A stretch of DNA of 64,000 bases from Stakelama portus (GTDB taxonomy: Bacteria; Pseudomonadota; Alphaproteobacteria; Sphingomonadales; Sphingomonadaceae): the NCBI RefSeq assembly GCF_003171655.1, contig NZ_QFZL01000004.1:477900-541899 (forward strand). Reading direction: 5' to 3'. Position numbers and translations under genes: made by a program. The notes below the pieces were generated by a model. It saw nothing but the letters and a program-made list of their open reading frames with translations, did no database searches and had not been told where the DNA came from. Below, one piece after another: positions 54,532-63,168 of this stretch. Numbering within the stretch: position 1 is the first letter of the stretch; every line of letters starts with the position of its first letter.

Positions 54532-54867
54532 TTGGCCTACGAAGAGCTGAATGTCGGCGAGGATCGCGCGCTATTGTGGGAGACGCGGGATGGGTTGATC
54601 CGGTCCATCGGCCGCATCGATGGCATCGTGGAGCGTGGGCAGGCGGCGGATCGCCAGCTGCGGCGAGTGATCTGGGTCGGTGTTGGGGACGCACTCGGTG
54701 GCATGTTGCTGATGGCAATCCTGCCAGGTGCGGTCGCTCGATCATTGCCGGCCAGCTGGAATGTACCCGAGTGGATGGCGGCTCGCACAATCGGGCTGGA
54801 TCAGCGAGCGGCGGGGGAGCGGATGATTGCCACGTCTCGTGAGAATGCGGAAGCTCACGGTAGCTAA
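54532..54867 (+). CDS. DUF6118-like small membrane protein, probably shortened
   Basis: The 111-residue frame starts at TTG 54532 and has a helical charged first part (ETRDGLIRSIGRIDGIVERG), one hydrophobic segment (VGVGDALGGMLLMAILPG, about 51-68) and then VPEWMAARTIG with AAGERMIATS. This last part resembles the WPERxAA...AGxxLM ending of DUF6118 proteins, common on sphingomonad mobile elements. It lacks their N-terminal coiled coil and final segment. A stop codon lies 21 bp before the TTG, so either the gene is short or it is a remnant. The similarity is from memory and moderate. Confidence 0.5.
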   Translation: MAYEELNVGEDRALLWETRDGLIRSIGRIDGIVERGQAADRQLRRVIWVGVGDALGGMLLMAILPGAVARSLPASWNVPEWMAARTIGLDQRAAGERMIATSRENAEAHGS

Positions 54868-54976
54868 GCGCCCAAGCTCCAGATGCAGAGCTAGCGCAAC
54901 GGAGACTCGAAAACGGCGATTGGCCGATCAAGCGCATCTGCTACGCATGGCATGACATGAGCATCACGGTGGGTCT

Positions 54977-56245
54977 ATGCCTGACGTAACGAGCGCCTTG
55001 TCGGCATTTCTGCGGACCCGCTGGCTTGCCGCCAGGATTCGAACGCCAGACAGTGTGCGCGCGTGGCAGGCGCGACGCGTTGTAAAATGGTTGGTTACCG
55101 ACCTGCCACGTGTCCGTGCGTTCGCCCAGCTTGGGCCTGCTCGACTGGCGGACGTGCCACCGACCGAAAAAGCGGATCTCATGGCCGATTTCGCGGCCTA
55201 TAATCGGCCTGGTATCACCGCAGCGGAGGTGCACGCGGCGATCGATGCCGGTGAAGATCGCGTCCGCGGCTATCCGATCGGGCAGAGTACCGGGACCAGC
55301 GGCAACCGCGGCTACTATGTGATCAGTGACGCCGAGCGATTTGTGTGGCTGGGAACGATCCTCGCCAAAGCCTTGCCCGACATCCTGTGGCGTCGGCACC
55401 GTGTCGCGTTGGCCTTGCCCGGTTTCTCCACACTCTATCGCTCTGCCGAGCGCGGTCGGAGGATCAAACTACGCTTCTTCGATCTCGGACTCGGCGTCGA
55501 AGCTTGGGCGGAAGACCTTGTGGCATTCGCACCCGACACAATTGTGGCTCCACCAAAGGTGCTTCGGTGGCTGGCCGAAAATGGGCGTTTGACGGCACGG
55601 AACATCTTCAGCGGCGCCGAAGTGCTCGATCCACTAGATCGCGCGGTGATCGAGGATGCGTCCGGTGCGCGGGTGCGTGAGATTTACATGGCTACCGAGG
55701 GTCTGTTTGGTGTCGCCTGCCCATATGGCACGCTGCACCTCGCGGAGGATGCGGTGCGGTTTGAATGGCAGCCTTCAGGCGATACCGGCCTTGTGACACC
55801 GCTCATCACGGACTTCACTCGCCGCGTTCAGATCATGGCTCGGTACCGGATGAATGACCTGCTTGCACTTTCGGACGCGCCTTGCCCTTGCGGATCTCCG
55901 TTACAGGCGGTGAAGCGCATTGAGGGGCGGCAGGACGATGTATTCGAATTGTGCGACGCCAATGGCCGATCGCGGATGATCACCCCGGACGTGCTGCGAA
56001 ATGCGGTCGTCGACGCTGACCGTGCGATCAACGACTTCCGCATCGTACAGACGGCGCAAGACCGGATTGTGGTATCGCTGGACCCTTCCCTGTCGGAAGA
56101 TAGCGTCGGGCGCGTGATCATGGGGCTCGGATCAACCTTTGATCGCATCGGTGTCGTTCGGCCTGACATCGCGGTGTCACGCGTGTTGGAGGTCGATTTC
56201 GGCCGCAAGCTACGCCGCATTCGCCGGGAATGGCCTCACAGGTAA
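54977..56245 (+). CDS. F390 synthetase/phenylacetate-CoA ligase-like adenylating enzyme
   Basis: The 422-residue protein belongs to the adenylate-forming group related to coenzyme F390 synthetase and phenylacetate-CoA ligase. The ATP-loop IGQSTGTSGNRGYYVIS is near residues 97-113. Further motifs are FSGAEVLDP, EIYMATEGLFGVACPYG and RYRMNDLL, followed by CPCGSPLQAVKRIEGRQDD, the end of the adenylation core. It should activate a carboxylic acid. It converges on the Rieske gene with a 10-bp overlap and is the only plus-strand gene of the biosynthetic cluster; membership is by proximity. Confidence 0.82.
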   Translation: MPDVTSALSAFLRTRWLAARIRTPDSVRAWQARRVVKWLVTDLPRVRAFAQLGPARLADVPPTEKADLMADFAAYNRPGITAAEVHAAIDAGEDRVRGYPIGQSTGTSGNRGYYVISDAERFVWLGTILAKALPDILWRRHRVALALPGFSTLYRSAERGRRIKLRFFDLGLGVEAWAEDLVAFAPDTIVAPPKVLRWLAENGRLTARNIFSGAEVLDPLDRAVIEDASGARVREIYMATEGLFGVACPYGTLHLAEDAVRFEWQPSGDTGLVTPLITDFTRRVQIMARYRMNDLLALSDAPCPCGSPLQAVKRIEGRQDDVFELCDANGRSRMITPDVLRNAVVDADRAINDFRIVQTAQDRIVVSLDPSLSEDSVGRVIMGLGSTFDRIGVVRPDIAVSRVLEVDFGRKLRRIRREWPHR

Positions 56246-57237
56246 AGCGTCGTAACCCGCTGCTCCACTGCCTGCGGTTTGCTATTGGCAAGCCGCCAAA
56301 CGGTCGGCCCGATCAGGTCGGCCGGTCCGATCGCGAAATCGACTGCGCCCCAATCCTTGAGCGCTTCGACCTGATCGGCCAGTACCCGCTGGTCCTGACG
56401 CAGCAAGGGCAGATTGAACGCCTTGAGCACCCACCGTTTGAGCCAGGCGGGGGCGATGCCTTTGCGGGTGGAGAACAGCGCATACGGCCGGACCAGGTCG
56501 TTATCCTCGGGCGCAAAGATCGCGGTCAGCGAGACGCTCAAGCCGCGCGCGGTCCGGAATTCAAGCTGCCCGATTGTCGGGGGGAAGTAGCGTCCGATCG
56601 ACACTGTCCGCTCGCCTTCCAACAGGCGCGGCATGATTCCGTCGGCACGCGCATTCTCGTGATAGATCGCCTCGGCGCCGTCAGGGCCGAGTGAGAGTTC
56701 GACGCGCATCGCCTTGCGTTTCTTGGTCCCGCGCAGGAACCATGGGTGGACGTAATGGGGGTGCGACGCGTCCAACATATTCTCGATCGCGTCCAGCAAC
56801 CGCATCTGGCTAGGCGCGACGAGCCACTGAAAATGATCGAGCGTCGGGTCGTCAAGCAGCGTCGGCAGGCGCGGGAACGGTGGTGGCGTTTCAGCGAGGC
56901 ACGCCCATATCAACCCGCCGCGCACCTCGATCGGCAACACGCGCACGGCGACTGCAGGTACCGCGTCGGATCCGGGCACCTCCACGCATCGCCCATCCGC
57001 GCCGAACCGCCAGCCATGGTAAGGACAGGCGATCGTGTCCGCCCGGACGCGTCCGTCCGACAGCTTGAGCGCACGATGCGGGCAGCGGTCGAGCATTGCG
57101 ACGGGCTTGCCCTCGCTTCTGAACAATACGATTGGCGTACCGAGCAGGCGCCGCCCGATCGGCTTACCGTGAAGTTCGTCGAGCGCCGCCAGCGGATGCC
57201 ACCCGTCCCGGATTGCGATCGGCCACGTCTCGCTCAT
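56236..57237 (-). CDS. Rieske non-heme iron oxygenase
   Basis: The 333-residue protein has an N-terminal Rieske domain with ligands C52, H54 (RCPHRALKLSDG) and C71, H74 (ACPYHGWRF). The C-terminal catalytic domain has the mononuclear iron motif NMLDASHPHYVH (D155, H158, H163). It is probably a hydroxylase, demethylase or desaturase acting on the cluster product. No ferredoxin or reductase gene is adjacent. ATG 57237 follows AGGAAGGG; the upstream in-frame extension to 57318 overlaps the next gene and is unlikely. Its start overlaps the GNAT-like gene stop by ATGA. Confidence 0.9.
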   Translation of the reverse strand: MSETWPIAIRDGWHPLAALDELHGKPIGRRLLGTPIVLFRSEGKPVAMLDRCPHRALKLSDGRVRADTIACPYHGWRFGADGRCVEVPGSDAVPAVAVRVLPIEVRGGLIWACLAETPPPFPRLPTLLDDPTLDHFQWLVAPSQMRLLDAIENMLDASHPHYVHPWFLRGTKKRKAMRVELSLGPDGAEAIYHENARADGIMPRLLEGERTVSIGRYFPPTIGQLEFRTARGLSVSLTAIFAPEDNDLVRPYALFSTRKGIAPAWLKRWVLKAFNLPLLRQDQRVLADQVEALKDWGAVDFAIGPADLIGPTVWRLANSKPQAVEQRVTTLYL

Positions 57238-58361
57238 AGACCCTTCCTCTTCATTATCGGGACCGCGATACGGTCGAGCAGGATTTGCATGAAGCGCAGC
57301 ACGGCGCGTCGTCGCCAAGACAGGTGTCGCGCCGCGACCGCCATATACTCGATTACGCCAGTCGCGCCGCGGTTGCGCTTGAACTGCGCGGCTCCAGCGG
57401 ACCCGTTCACGCGTAACCCCCGCTCTGCCGCCATGGTGGTGAACAGCAACGTGGCGATCCTGTACAAGCCCTCGGACTGCGGTCGCGCGGTGTCGTAGCC
57501 GACGACCGGCGGTGTCAGCACGTTGCCGCGCACCAGTACGCCTGCCACAGCCAGCAAATTCCCCTCCGCATCGCGTGCACCACGGTAGCGGAGCGTTCCG
57601 GTGCGCCAGGTCATCAGCACATAAGCCGGCGAGAAGACCGGGTTGAGCGGCGAGTATTTGCCGACATAGAGAAGGTGATAGAGTTCGGCGATGCGCTCCG
57701 CATCGGCCTCGCTCATGACCGCGAAATCGTCAATCATCAGGCCGCTGCGGCGAAGACGCCTGAGGTCATGATACGTATTGCGTCGGGGTCGCCACTCCTT
57801 TTCCAGATCGCCGGTCACCCAGATTTGGCGGCTGGCCAGCAACTGCCAGCCATGTCGCCGTGCAGCCTCGAGCAAAGCCGGAGAGGACCACCCATCCACC
57901 GATCGGATGGCGATTGCGTGGTCGGGGAAGCGCTCGGTCAGAAAAGCGCCGATCGCGGCGAGATCCTCCCCCTGCCAGTCGCCGTGCAAATTGGTCGACA
58001 ACATCCAGTTGTCGACATGGACGATGCGGTTGACGTCACCCCAGCGCAACAGACGATCAGCCCCTGTTATCAGTGCGCGCAGCAGGGGCCGCATCCACCC
58101 GGTATCGACTATGTCGAGCTCCGCGCGCGCATAGAGAATATAGGCGCTATGCGGCAGGCAGACATAGCTGCCACCATAATCCCCATCATTGACCGTGACG
58201 GGATAGACGCGTTCGTCCGACCGAAGCGCCAGCCAGCGGGTCGCGACGTTCGGGATCATCGCGGTTGCGCCGGCGCGAGCGATCCCTTCAATGTAGGTGC
58301 GGCAATCGCACCCGATCGGCCAGGCGTCAGGGGGCGGCTCGAGTGGATCGAACAATATCAT
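57234..58361 (-). CDS. GNAT/FemAB-like acyl- or aminoacyl-transferase
   Basis: The 375-residue protein looks like a tandem GNAT-fold transferase. The first half carries IVHVDNWMLSTNLHGDW and LTERFPDHAIAIRSVDG. The second half carries RNTYHDLRRLRRSGL, SEADAERIAELYHLLYVGKYSPLNP and EGLYRIATLLFTTMAAERGLRVN, as in FemAB-like N-acyltransferases. It should transfer an acyl or aminoacyl group to an amine in the pathway. ATG 58361 overlaps the ATP-grasp stop by ATGA. The frame is open far upstream but that part is out-of-frame shadow of the ATP-grasp gene. Confidence 0.72.
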   Translation of the reverse strand: MILFDPLEPPPDAWPIGCDCRTYIEGIARAGATAMIPNVATRWLALRSDERVYPVTVNDGDYGGSYVCLPHSAYILYARAELDIVDTGWMRPLLRALITGADRLLRWGDVNRIVHVDNWMLSTNLHGDWQGEDLAAIGAFLTERFPDHAIAIRSVDGWSSPALLEAARRHGWQLLASRQIWVTGDLEKEWRPRRNTYHDLRRLRRSGLMIDDFAVMSEADAERIAELYHLLYVGKYSPLNPVFSPAYVLMTWRTGTLRYRGARDAEGNLLAVAGVLVRGNVLTPPVVGYDTARPQSEGLYRIATLLFTTMAAERGLRVNGSAGAAQFKRNRGATGVIEYMAVAARHLSWRRRAVLRFMQILLDRIAVPIMKRKGL

Positions 58362-59491
58362 CCGATCGCCTCGCCATTCCATTCGATGTCGGCGGTTGTC
58401 GCTCCCGCTGCGGCCTGCCGCGCCATCAGCGCGTGCGCCGCAAAGCCGGTTGCATCGAGCATTGCGCCAAGGATCGGAAAGCGGTCCCCCGAACGGCCAA
58501 TCACATCCCGCCCGCGTCCAATGTCTCGCGCCAGATCGCCCATTCGCTTGGCTGCGATCGCTGCGGGCAGGCCAAGCAGCAACATCGCCGGGCCCAGATA
58601 CCGAAGGCCGTCGCACGCATGTGCGTCTCCATCGCCAAGCATTGCGCGGGCAAGATCGGGCTGGGCGTCGAATAGATGCAGCCCGCTCACCGCGCGCGGA
58701 TTGCACTCGATCGGCACCGGCGTACCGTCTGGCGTGACGATCAGGTCGAACGAGAGGTGCCCGGTCAGGTGATCAGCAGCGGCCATGGCGCGCGCGATCT
58801 CGATCGCAGCCGGACACGCGACTCGTTCGAAGGCATAGGCCGCAGCACGGCCGTGACGCCAGATCGGGCGATAGACCACCGATGCAACCAGCCGCCCGCT
58901 GCGGGCGAACGACCATAGGCACAATTCCTCCCCCGCAACGAACCGTTGCGCGGCCCAGGGGATCGTCGGGACGAAGTCGATCGCATCGACCTGCGCGCGG
59001 GTCGGCCGGATCAAGCTATGCGTGGCGAAGCGCGAGAACTCTGGCTTGAGAACGAGATCATCAGGCTCGACAGGCGCCGCATCGAGCTCGGCACGGCTGG
59101 TGATCCGCCATGTCTCGGGGGTGGTGACCCCGATTGCACGTGCATGGGCGGCAAACGCAATTTTCGAGTGCAACGTGCCCAGAACGCCCGGCGGTGGGAC
59201 GAGTGCGCGGTCGTCCAGACCGGCCGCAGCAACATAGAAAACTTCCTCGCATGTCGGAATGATCGCGACCGGGTCGAGCGCCGCGACAAGCGCACGCAGG
59301 GCAGCCGCAAACCCTTGAAAATCTGTGCGCGGCGGGGGCAAGCGATGCGTCGCGGTCACGGCGGACGAAAGTCGTGCGGCCCAGCCCGTCACGCTATCGG
59401 CGAGGTGGACTGCATAGCCCGCTGCGGCGAACGATCGGGCAAGATCGACCGCAACCGGCGCGCGTGCTCCGGTGATAAGGACGGTGCTCAC
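58358..59491 (-). CDS. ATP-grasp family ligase
   Basis: The ~377-residue protein has an N-terminal Rossmann-like domain (VLITGARAPVAVDLARSFAAAG) and an ATP-grasp core. Visible are VLKPEFSRFATHS with the ATP-binding lysine, FVAGEELCLWSF, and the Mg-binding end GHLSFDLIVTPDGTPVPIECNPRAVSG (acidic E and N residues), quoted here in part as PVPIECNPRAVSG. Such enzymes join a carboxylate to an amine or thiol through an acyl-phosphate. GTG 59491 overlaps the MBL gene stop as GTGA and begins at the natural domain edge; an ATG at 59512 is an alternative. Confidence 0.85.
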   Translation of the reverse strand: MSTVLITGARAPVAVDLARSFAAAGYAVHLADSVTGWAARLSSAVTATHRLPPPRTDFQGFAAALRALVAALDPVAIIPTCEEVFYVAAAGLDDRALVPPPGVLGTLHSKIAFAAHARAIGVTTPETWRITSRAELDAAPVEPDDLVLKPEFSRFATHSLIRPTRAQVDAIDFVPTIPWAAQRFVAGEELCLWSFARSGRLVASVVYRPIWRHGRAAAYAFERVACPAAIEIARAMAAADHLTGHLSFDLIVTPDGTPVPIECNPRAVSGLHLFDAQPDLARAMLGDGDAHACDGLRYLGPAMLLLGLPAAIAAKRMGDLARDIGRGRDVIGRSGDRFPILGAMLDATGFAAHALMARQAAAGATTADIEWNGEAIG

Positions 59492-60324
59492 ATCTCGATT
59501 TCGGCTGCGCATTCAGGGCAATGCGCTGGAGTCAGCCGGATCGTTGGGTTGCGCCGCCACAATGCGTGCAATGCCGCCAGCGTTTGCTCGACCCGCCGGG
59601 CATGGCCGAGAAGCCCGCTAGTCAGCCGCGGCGGCGGCACATTGCGGCGGATCGCGTCACTCGACCAGGCGGCGTCCGCGACCAGAAAATGTTCGCCGTG
59701 CCTGGCATCGGTGACCACCAGGCCCCAATGGCCTGGACAATGACCAGGCAACTCGACCGCGAGCAAGCTACCGTCCCCCAGGATGTCGGCGGCGTCGGTG
59801 AAGGGTTGCAGAGCGTCGAGTAGCGGGACGCGTGCAGCTTCTTCAAAGAAGCGCGCGCGCGTCGCAATGTCCGGGGGCAACAACGCGGGGAGTATGCCAC
59901 CGAGCAACGCCTTGATCCGGCCACTCGAGCATGCGGCGCGAAGCCCTTCGCGCGCGCAATGGATCGCGGCGTTCGGAAATGCATGGGTACCCGCGATATG
60001 GTCGGCGTGAAAATGGGATAGGATCAGATGGCGGACATCGCCGGCGGCGATCCCGGCGCGGCGCAACTGGCTCGCGACGTCTGCGCCCTCCGGTAGCGTC
60101 GCGGGGGTCAACCAGCGATAAAAACGTTCGGGAAAGGGCTGGGTCGCAGCGAAAAATGCAGGATCATAGCCGGTATCGAAGACGATCGGTCCCTCAACCG
60201 GATGCATGATCAGGGCCGACAGGGCGGGGAAGATAACCGGCCGCACGCTGCCGCCGCGAATTGTCGCACGTTGCGGGTGAACGCAGTGACCGGCACGAAA
60301 CAAGCTGACCGCAACCTCACGCAT
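59488..60324 (-). CDS. metallo-beta-lactamase fold hydrolase
   Basis: The ~278-residue protein has the complete MBL zinc motif ILSHFHADHIAG (H104, H106, D108, H109). A later histidine is in ELPGHCPGHWGLVV, the aspartate is in FLVADAAWSSD, and a final histidine is in TPAHCPEC. The overall layout resembles lactonases of the AHL-lactonase type, but the substrate is unknown; a thioester or lactone is plausible in this pathway. ATG 60324 follows AGGAG by 6 bases and overlaps the SDR gene end by 8 bp. Confidence 0.87.
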   Translation of the reverse strand: MREVAVSLFRAGHCVHPQRATIRGGSVRPVIFPALSALIMHPVEGPIVFDTGYDPAFFAATQPFPERFYRWLTPATLPEGADVASQLRRAGIAAGDVRHLILSHFHADHIAGTHAFPNAAIHCAREGLRAACSSGRIKALLGGILPALLPPDIATRARFFEEAARVPLLDALQPFTDAADILGDGSLLAVELPGHCPGHWGLVVTDARHGEHFLVADAAWSSDAIRRNVPPPRLTSGLLGHARRVEQTLAALHALWRRNPTIRLTPAHCPECAAEIEM

Positions 60325-61297
60325 TGCATTCTCCTGGCAGCGCATGGGCGATCATTGCGTCGACGGAGTGCTGCGGAACCCAGCCGAGGAGGTCGCGCGC
60401 GCGATCGAGCCGCATGGTCTGGCTAAAGCTGAACGTCATTACGCTGTAGCGTGTTACCGGCGGTTCGGGATGGCCCGGCAGTAACGCCGCCACGCGCTCC
60501 ATCGCGCCTGCTACCGCCATAGCAAGCGACGCAGGTACCGGCACGAAGCGCGGGGATTGTCCGATGCGGTTGAACAGCGCGCGCATTAACTCACGCACTG
60601 GTCGCGGGTCTCCACCCGATATGTTGATCGCCTGGCCACCCGCGGCTGCGCACTGCCCGTCGGCGGCGAAAAACGCGGCAGCGGCGTCGCGCACATCGGT
60701 CGGTTCAATCAGCGCGTATCCACCCCCCGGCAACGGGAAGCGCCCACGCCGCGCGGCACGTAGAACCCGCGGCAGCAGGACAGTGTCATGAGGCCCGACG
60801 ATCGCGCGCGGACGAAGCGCGACGGTTCGGAATCCTCGCGCATCAGCGGATAGGACCAAGCGCTCGGCGGCATATTTGGTCGCAGCATAATCATTGGCGA
60901 ATCGCGACGCGACCGCGCAATCCTCGGTCAGGTCGATGCGGTCTCGCGGCTCGGCATAGATCGACGGGGTGGAGGCATAGATCAGGCTGCCACAGCCCGC
61001 GCCGCGGGCCGCGTCGAGCAGTCGCTCCGTGGCCGTCACATTGATCGCCTGGAACTCCGCCCTCGCCCCCCAGGGCGAGGACAGGGCGGCGAGGTGAAAC
61101 ACGACATCGACTCCGTCCACGAGAGGCAGCAGCGGATCACGGGTCAGGTCGGCCGCGACGAATTCCGTCTGCAGTTGCGCGCCGATCGTTCGATCACGAC
61201 CGGATGCCCGCACCCGATAGCCTGCGGCGAGCAACTGGCCCACCAATTCGCGTCCCAGCCCCCCGGTCGCACCGGTCACGAGTGCGCTGCGGCTCAC
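60317..61297 (-). CDS. NAD-dependent epimerase/dehydratase (extended SDR)
   Basis: The 326-residue protein is an extended short-chain dehydrogenase. The dinucleotide motif is TGATGGLGRELVGQLL at residues 8-23, and DVVFHLAALSSPWG follows. The catalytic Ser-Tyr-Lys appear as YASTPSIY and NDYAATKYAAERLV (YxxxK). It has the size and flow of 3-beta-hydroxysteroid dehydrogenase/OleD-like reductases, which act on beta-keto acids made by a thiolase. This fits the ketoacyl synthase III gene next to it, with which it overlaps by ATGA. Confidence 0.88.
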   Translation of the reverse strand: MSRSALVTGATGGLGRELVGQLLAAGYRVRASGRDRTIGAQLQTEFVAADLTRDPLLPLVDGVDVVFHLAALSSPWGARAEFQAINVTATERLLDAARGAGCGSLIYASTPSIYAEPRDRIDLTEDCAVASRFANDYAATKYAAERLVLSADARGFRTVALRPRAIVGPHDTVLLPRVLRAARRGRFPLPGGGYALIEPTDVRDAAAAFFAADGQCAAAGGQAINISGGDPRPVRELMRALFNRIGQSPRFVPVPASLAMAVAGAMERVAALLPGHPEPPVTRYSVMTFSFSQTMRLDRARDLLGWVPQHSVDAMIAHALPGECNA

Positions 61298-62295
61298 CAG
61301 CGAATCACCGCGCCGCCCAGCGAAACGCCGGCCGACGTGCCGATCAACAGCGTGTGGCTGTCCGCCGGGGTGAGACCGCGCTGACGCGCCACATGCAGCG
61401 CGTGCGGCATTCCCGCCGCAATCTGATTGCCGTGGTCGCGAAAGATGTCGAGCGTCCGGGCATGGCCGCCAGGCACCGACCGCTTGAGATGCTCAAGCGC
61501 CGGAGCGCTCGCCTGGTGCGGCACGATCGTATCGATCGCTTCGATTCCCAGTCCGCTATCTGCGAGGAGGTCGCGCAGGAAACGCGGGAAGCGCTTGGCC
61601 GTCGCCGCGAATAGGCCGGGGCCATCCATTCTGAATTTCGCTGCTTCGAGAAACCCGTCCAGATCGTGGTCAGGCCGCATCCGCGTGCCACCAGACTCAA
61701 GTTGGCACAAGTCGGACCCGTCCCCATAGGTCGCGAGACGGCAGCCCAGCAGCCGACTGGGGCCGTCCGCTTCGATCGCGACTGCGGCGGCACCGTCTCC
61801 GAAAATGACCGATGCCTCGGGCTGGTCGAAGTCAAGCGCAGCCGAGGCAATATCCACCGAGACAATCAACCCCCGGCGCCATTTGCCGACAGCCATTCCA
61901 GTCAAGAGCGTATCGAGGGCAACGATAAATGACAGGCAGGTCGCATTGACGTCGAATGCGGCGATCCCGCTGGCGCCGATGCCTAGCCGGCTCTGAATGA
62001 GCGGGGCGTTGCCCGGGATCGGCTGCTCCATGACCCCGCAAGCGGAGATCAGGACATCGATATCGTCGGCATGCCAATTTGCATCGGCAAGCGCCGAAGA
62101 TCCGGCCACCGCGCCCAGCGCGGAGCTGGTTTCGTCGCCATGCGCCCAATAGCGGTTCGCGATTGCGAAATGCCGCTCGGTCCATCCGGGGGCGCGTGAC
62201 ATGAGAGCATCGAGTTCGACCGACCGGATAGCGGTTCCCGGCAGCGCCGCGCCGCTTCCTGCAAGGCGAAATCCGATGCCGCGATTCGGGATCAT
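61294..62295 (-). CDS. 3-oxoacyl-ACP synthase III family protein
   Basis: The 333-residue protein has the FabH-like thiolase fold and an intact catalytic triad: C120 in DVNATCLSFIVALD, H260 in DTIVPHQASAPAL and N290 in DHGNQIAAGMP. It also has the glycine-rich end IGTSAGVSLGGAVIRW. It should condense an acyl-CoA or acyl-ACP with another acyl unit. Because it lies in a specialised cluster it is unlikely to be the housekeeping FabH. It starts 20 bp after the tetR stop, with a repeated operator-like motif in that gap. Confidence 0.9.
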   Translation of the reverse strand: MIPNRGIGFRLAGSGAALPGTAIRSVELDALMSRAPGWTERHFAIANRYWAHGDETSSALGAVAGSSALADANWHADDIDVLISACGVMEQPIPGNAPLIQSRLGIGASGIAAFDVNATCLSFIVALDTLLTGMAVGKWRRGLIVSVDIASAALDFDQPEASVIFGDGAAAVAIEADGPSRLLGCRLATYGDGSDLCQLESGGTRMRPDHDLDGFLEAAKFRMDGPGLFAATAKRFPRFLRDLLADSGLGIEAIDTIVPHQASAPALEHLKRSVPGGHARTLDIFRDHGNQIAAGMPHALHVARQRGLTPADSHTLLIGTSAGVSLGGAVIRW

Positions 62296-62302
62296 GGCAA
62301 TA

Positions 62303-62318
62303 TATTGAACACTGTTTA
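62303..62318. promoter_or_regulatory. operator-like motif before the ketoacyl synthase operon
   Basis: The sequence TATTGAACACTGTTTA contains the palindrome AACACTGTT and matches 14 of 16 bases of the site upstream of tetR at 62937-62952 (read on the other strand). It overlaps the tetR stop and lies 8-23 bp before the ketoacyl synthase ATG. TetR family binding is inferred. Confidence 0.5.
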
Positions 62319-62915
62319 GTTACTTGTAAAGCTGGTCCCGATCGCTTCGCGGACGCGCGCGTAGACGGTGTCCAGCGGCCGGGTTTCGCCAAGCAGTTTG
62401 AACGTGCCGTTGAGCGTGAAAAAGCAATGTCCGTGGACGGTGGCCAGTAGAGATCGGGTCAGCCCATCCGCTTCGGCCCGTCGTTCGGGCGGGAGCGCGG
62501 CTGCGATCTCGTCACGGGCAATCCCGGTCAGCGAACGAATATGATCCTGATAATATTCGGGCGCTGCGACATCGTCGGGCAAGCGATGATCGTATAATGC
62601 GGTCCAGGCATGATGGTGCAGGACTGCGAATTCGAAATAGGCCTCCACCAGCACGCGCAGCCGGTCGGTCCGAGCATCCGCCAGCCGGGCTTGTACATGC
62701 GCCTGCCACTGCGTCAGCGTTTGCGCATTAATCGCGAGGATCAGCATGTCGTAGCTGCCGAACACATTATAGATCGTGCCAATCGAGTAACCGATCCGCT
62801 TCGCCACCTCCCGCGCTGAAAATCGGGCAAACCCAACCTGAGACATCTGACGATGCCCCTCATGAACGATCATGGTTCGAAGTTCATCCCGGGTGTGATC
62901 GGATCGGCGCGCCAT
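62316..62915 (-). CDS. TetR/AcrR family transcriptional regulator
   Basis: The 199-residue protein has the TetR N-terminal HTH: FARFSAREVAKRIGYSIGTIYNVFGSYDMLILAIN at about residues 30-64, quoted here in its recognition part VAKRIGYSIGTIYNVFGSYD. A ligand-binding helical domain with the TetR_C-like HHHAWTALYDHRLPDD follows. It is directly upstream of, and co-oriented with, the ketoacyl synthase operon. A repeated motif lies before both. It probably represses itself and the cluster until an inducer, perhaps a lipid-like metabolite, binds. Confidence 0.9.
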   Translation of the reverse strand: MARRSDHTRDELRTMIVHEGHRQMSQVGFARFSAREVAKRIGYSIGTIYNVFGSYDMLILAINAQTLTQWQAHVQARLADARTDRLRVLVEAYFEFAVLHHHAWTALYDHRLPDDVAAPEYYQDHIRSLTGIARDEIAAALPPERRAEADGLTRSLLATVHGHCFFTLNGTFKLLGETRPLDTVYARVREAIGTSFTSN

Positions 62916-62936
62916 ACATCGAAACTGCCGCTATTT

Positions 62937-62952
62937 TTAACGGTGTTCAATA
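62937..62952. promoter_or_regulatory. operator-like motif upstream of tetR
   Basis: On the minus strand this reads TATTGAACACCGTTAA, 22-37 bases before the tetR ATG. It differs at two positions from the motif at 62303-62318. Its position over the expected tetR promoter suggests autoregulation. The rest of the 62916-63168 gap has no gene that I can support. Confidence 0.5.
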
Positions 62953-63096
62953 GATCTGGATGTTTGCGCTTCAAATTCGCACCGTACTCAGACAGCGTCT
63001 GGAATACGCCCAAATCTCGGTTATTCCGAGCCCCTCATGACGATCCCGAACGCTGCCGTTCGTTCACGTAGTAGGTGGATGGTTGAGTTTGGGACG

Positions 63097-63134
63097 AAGC
63101 CGTCATTCTCGGCTCGCCGCTTGAATGACGGCTT
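63097..63134. terminator. 12-bp inverted repeat, possible terminator
   Basis: AAGCCGTCATTC (63097-63108) and GAATGACGGCTT (63123-63134) are perfect reverse complements with a 14-nt loop. It lies 34 bp beyond the stop of the minus-strand fragment at 63169 and could end its transcription, although only a short T-run follows on either strand. Confidence 0.45.
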
Positions 63135-63168
63135 TCGGCGGGACGATGCTAAGGGCGTTTTGATTGCG

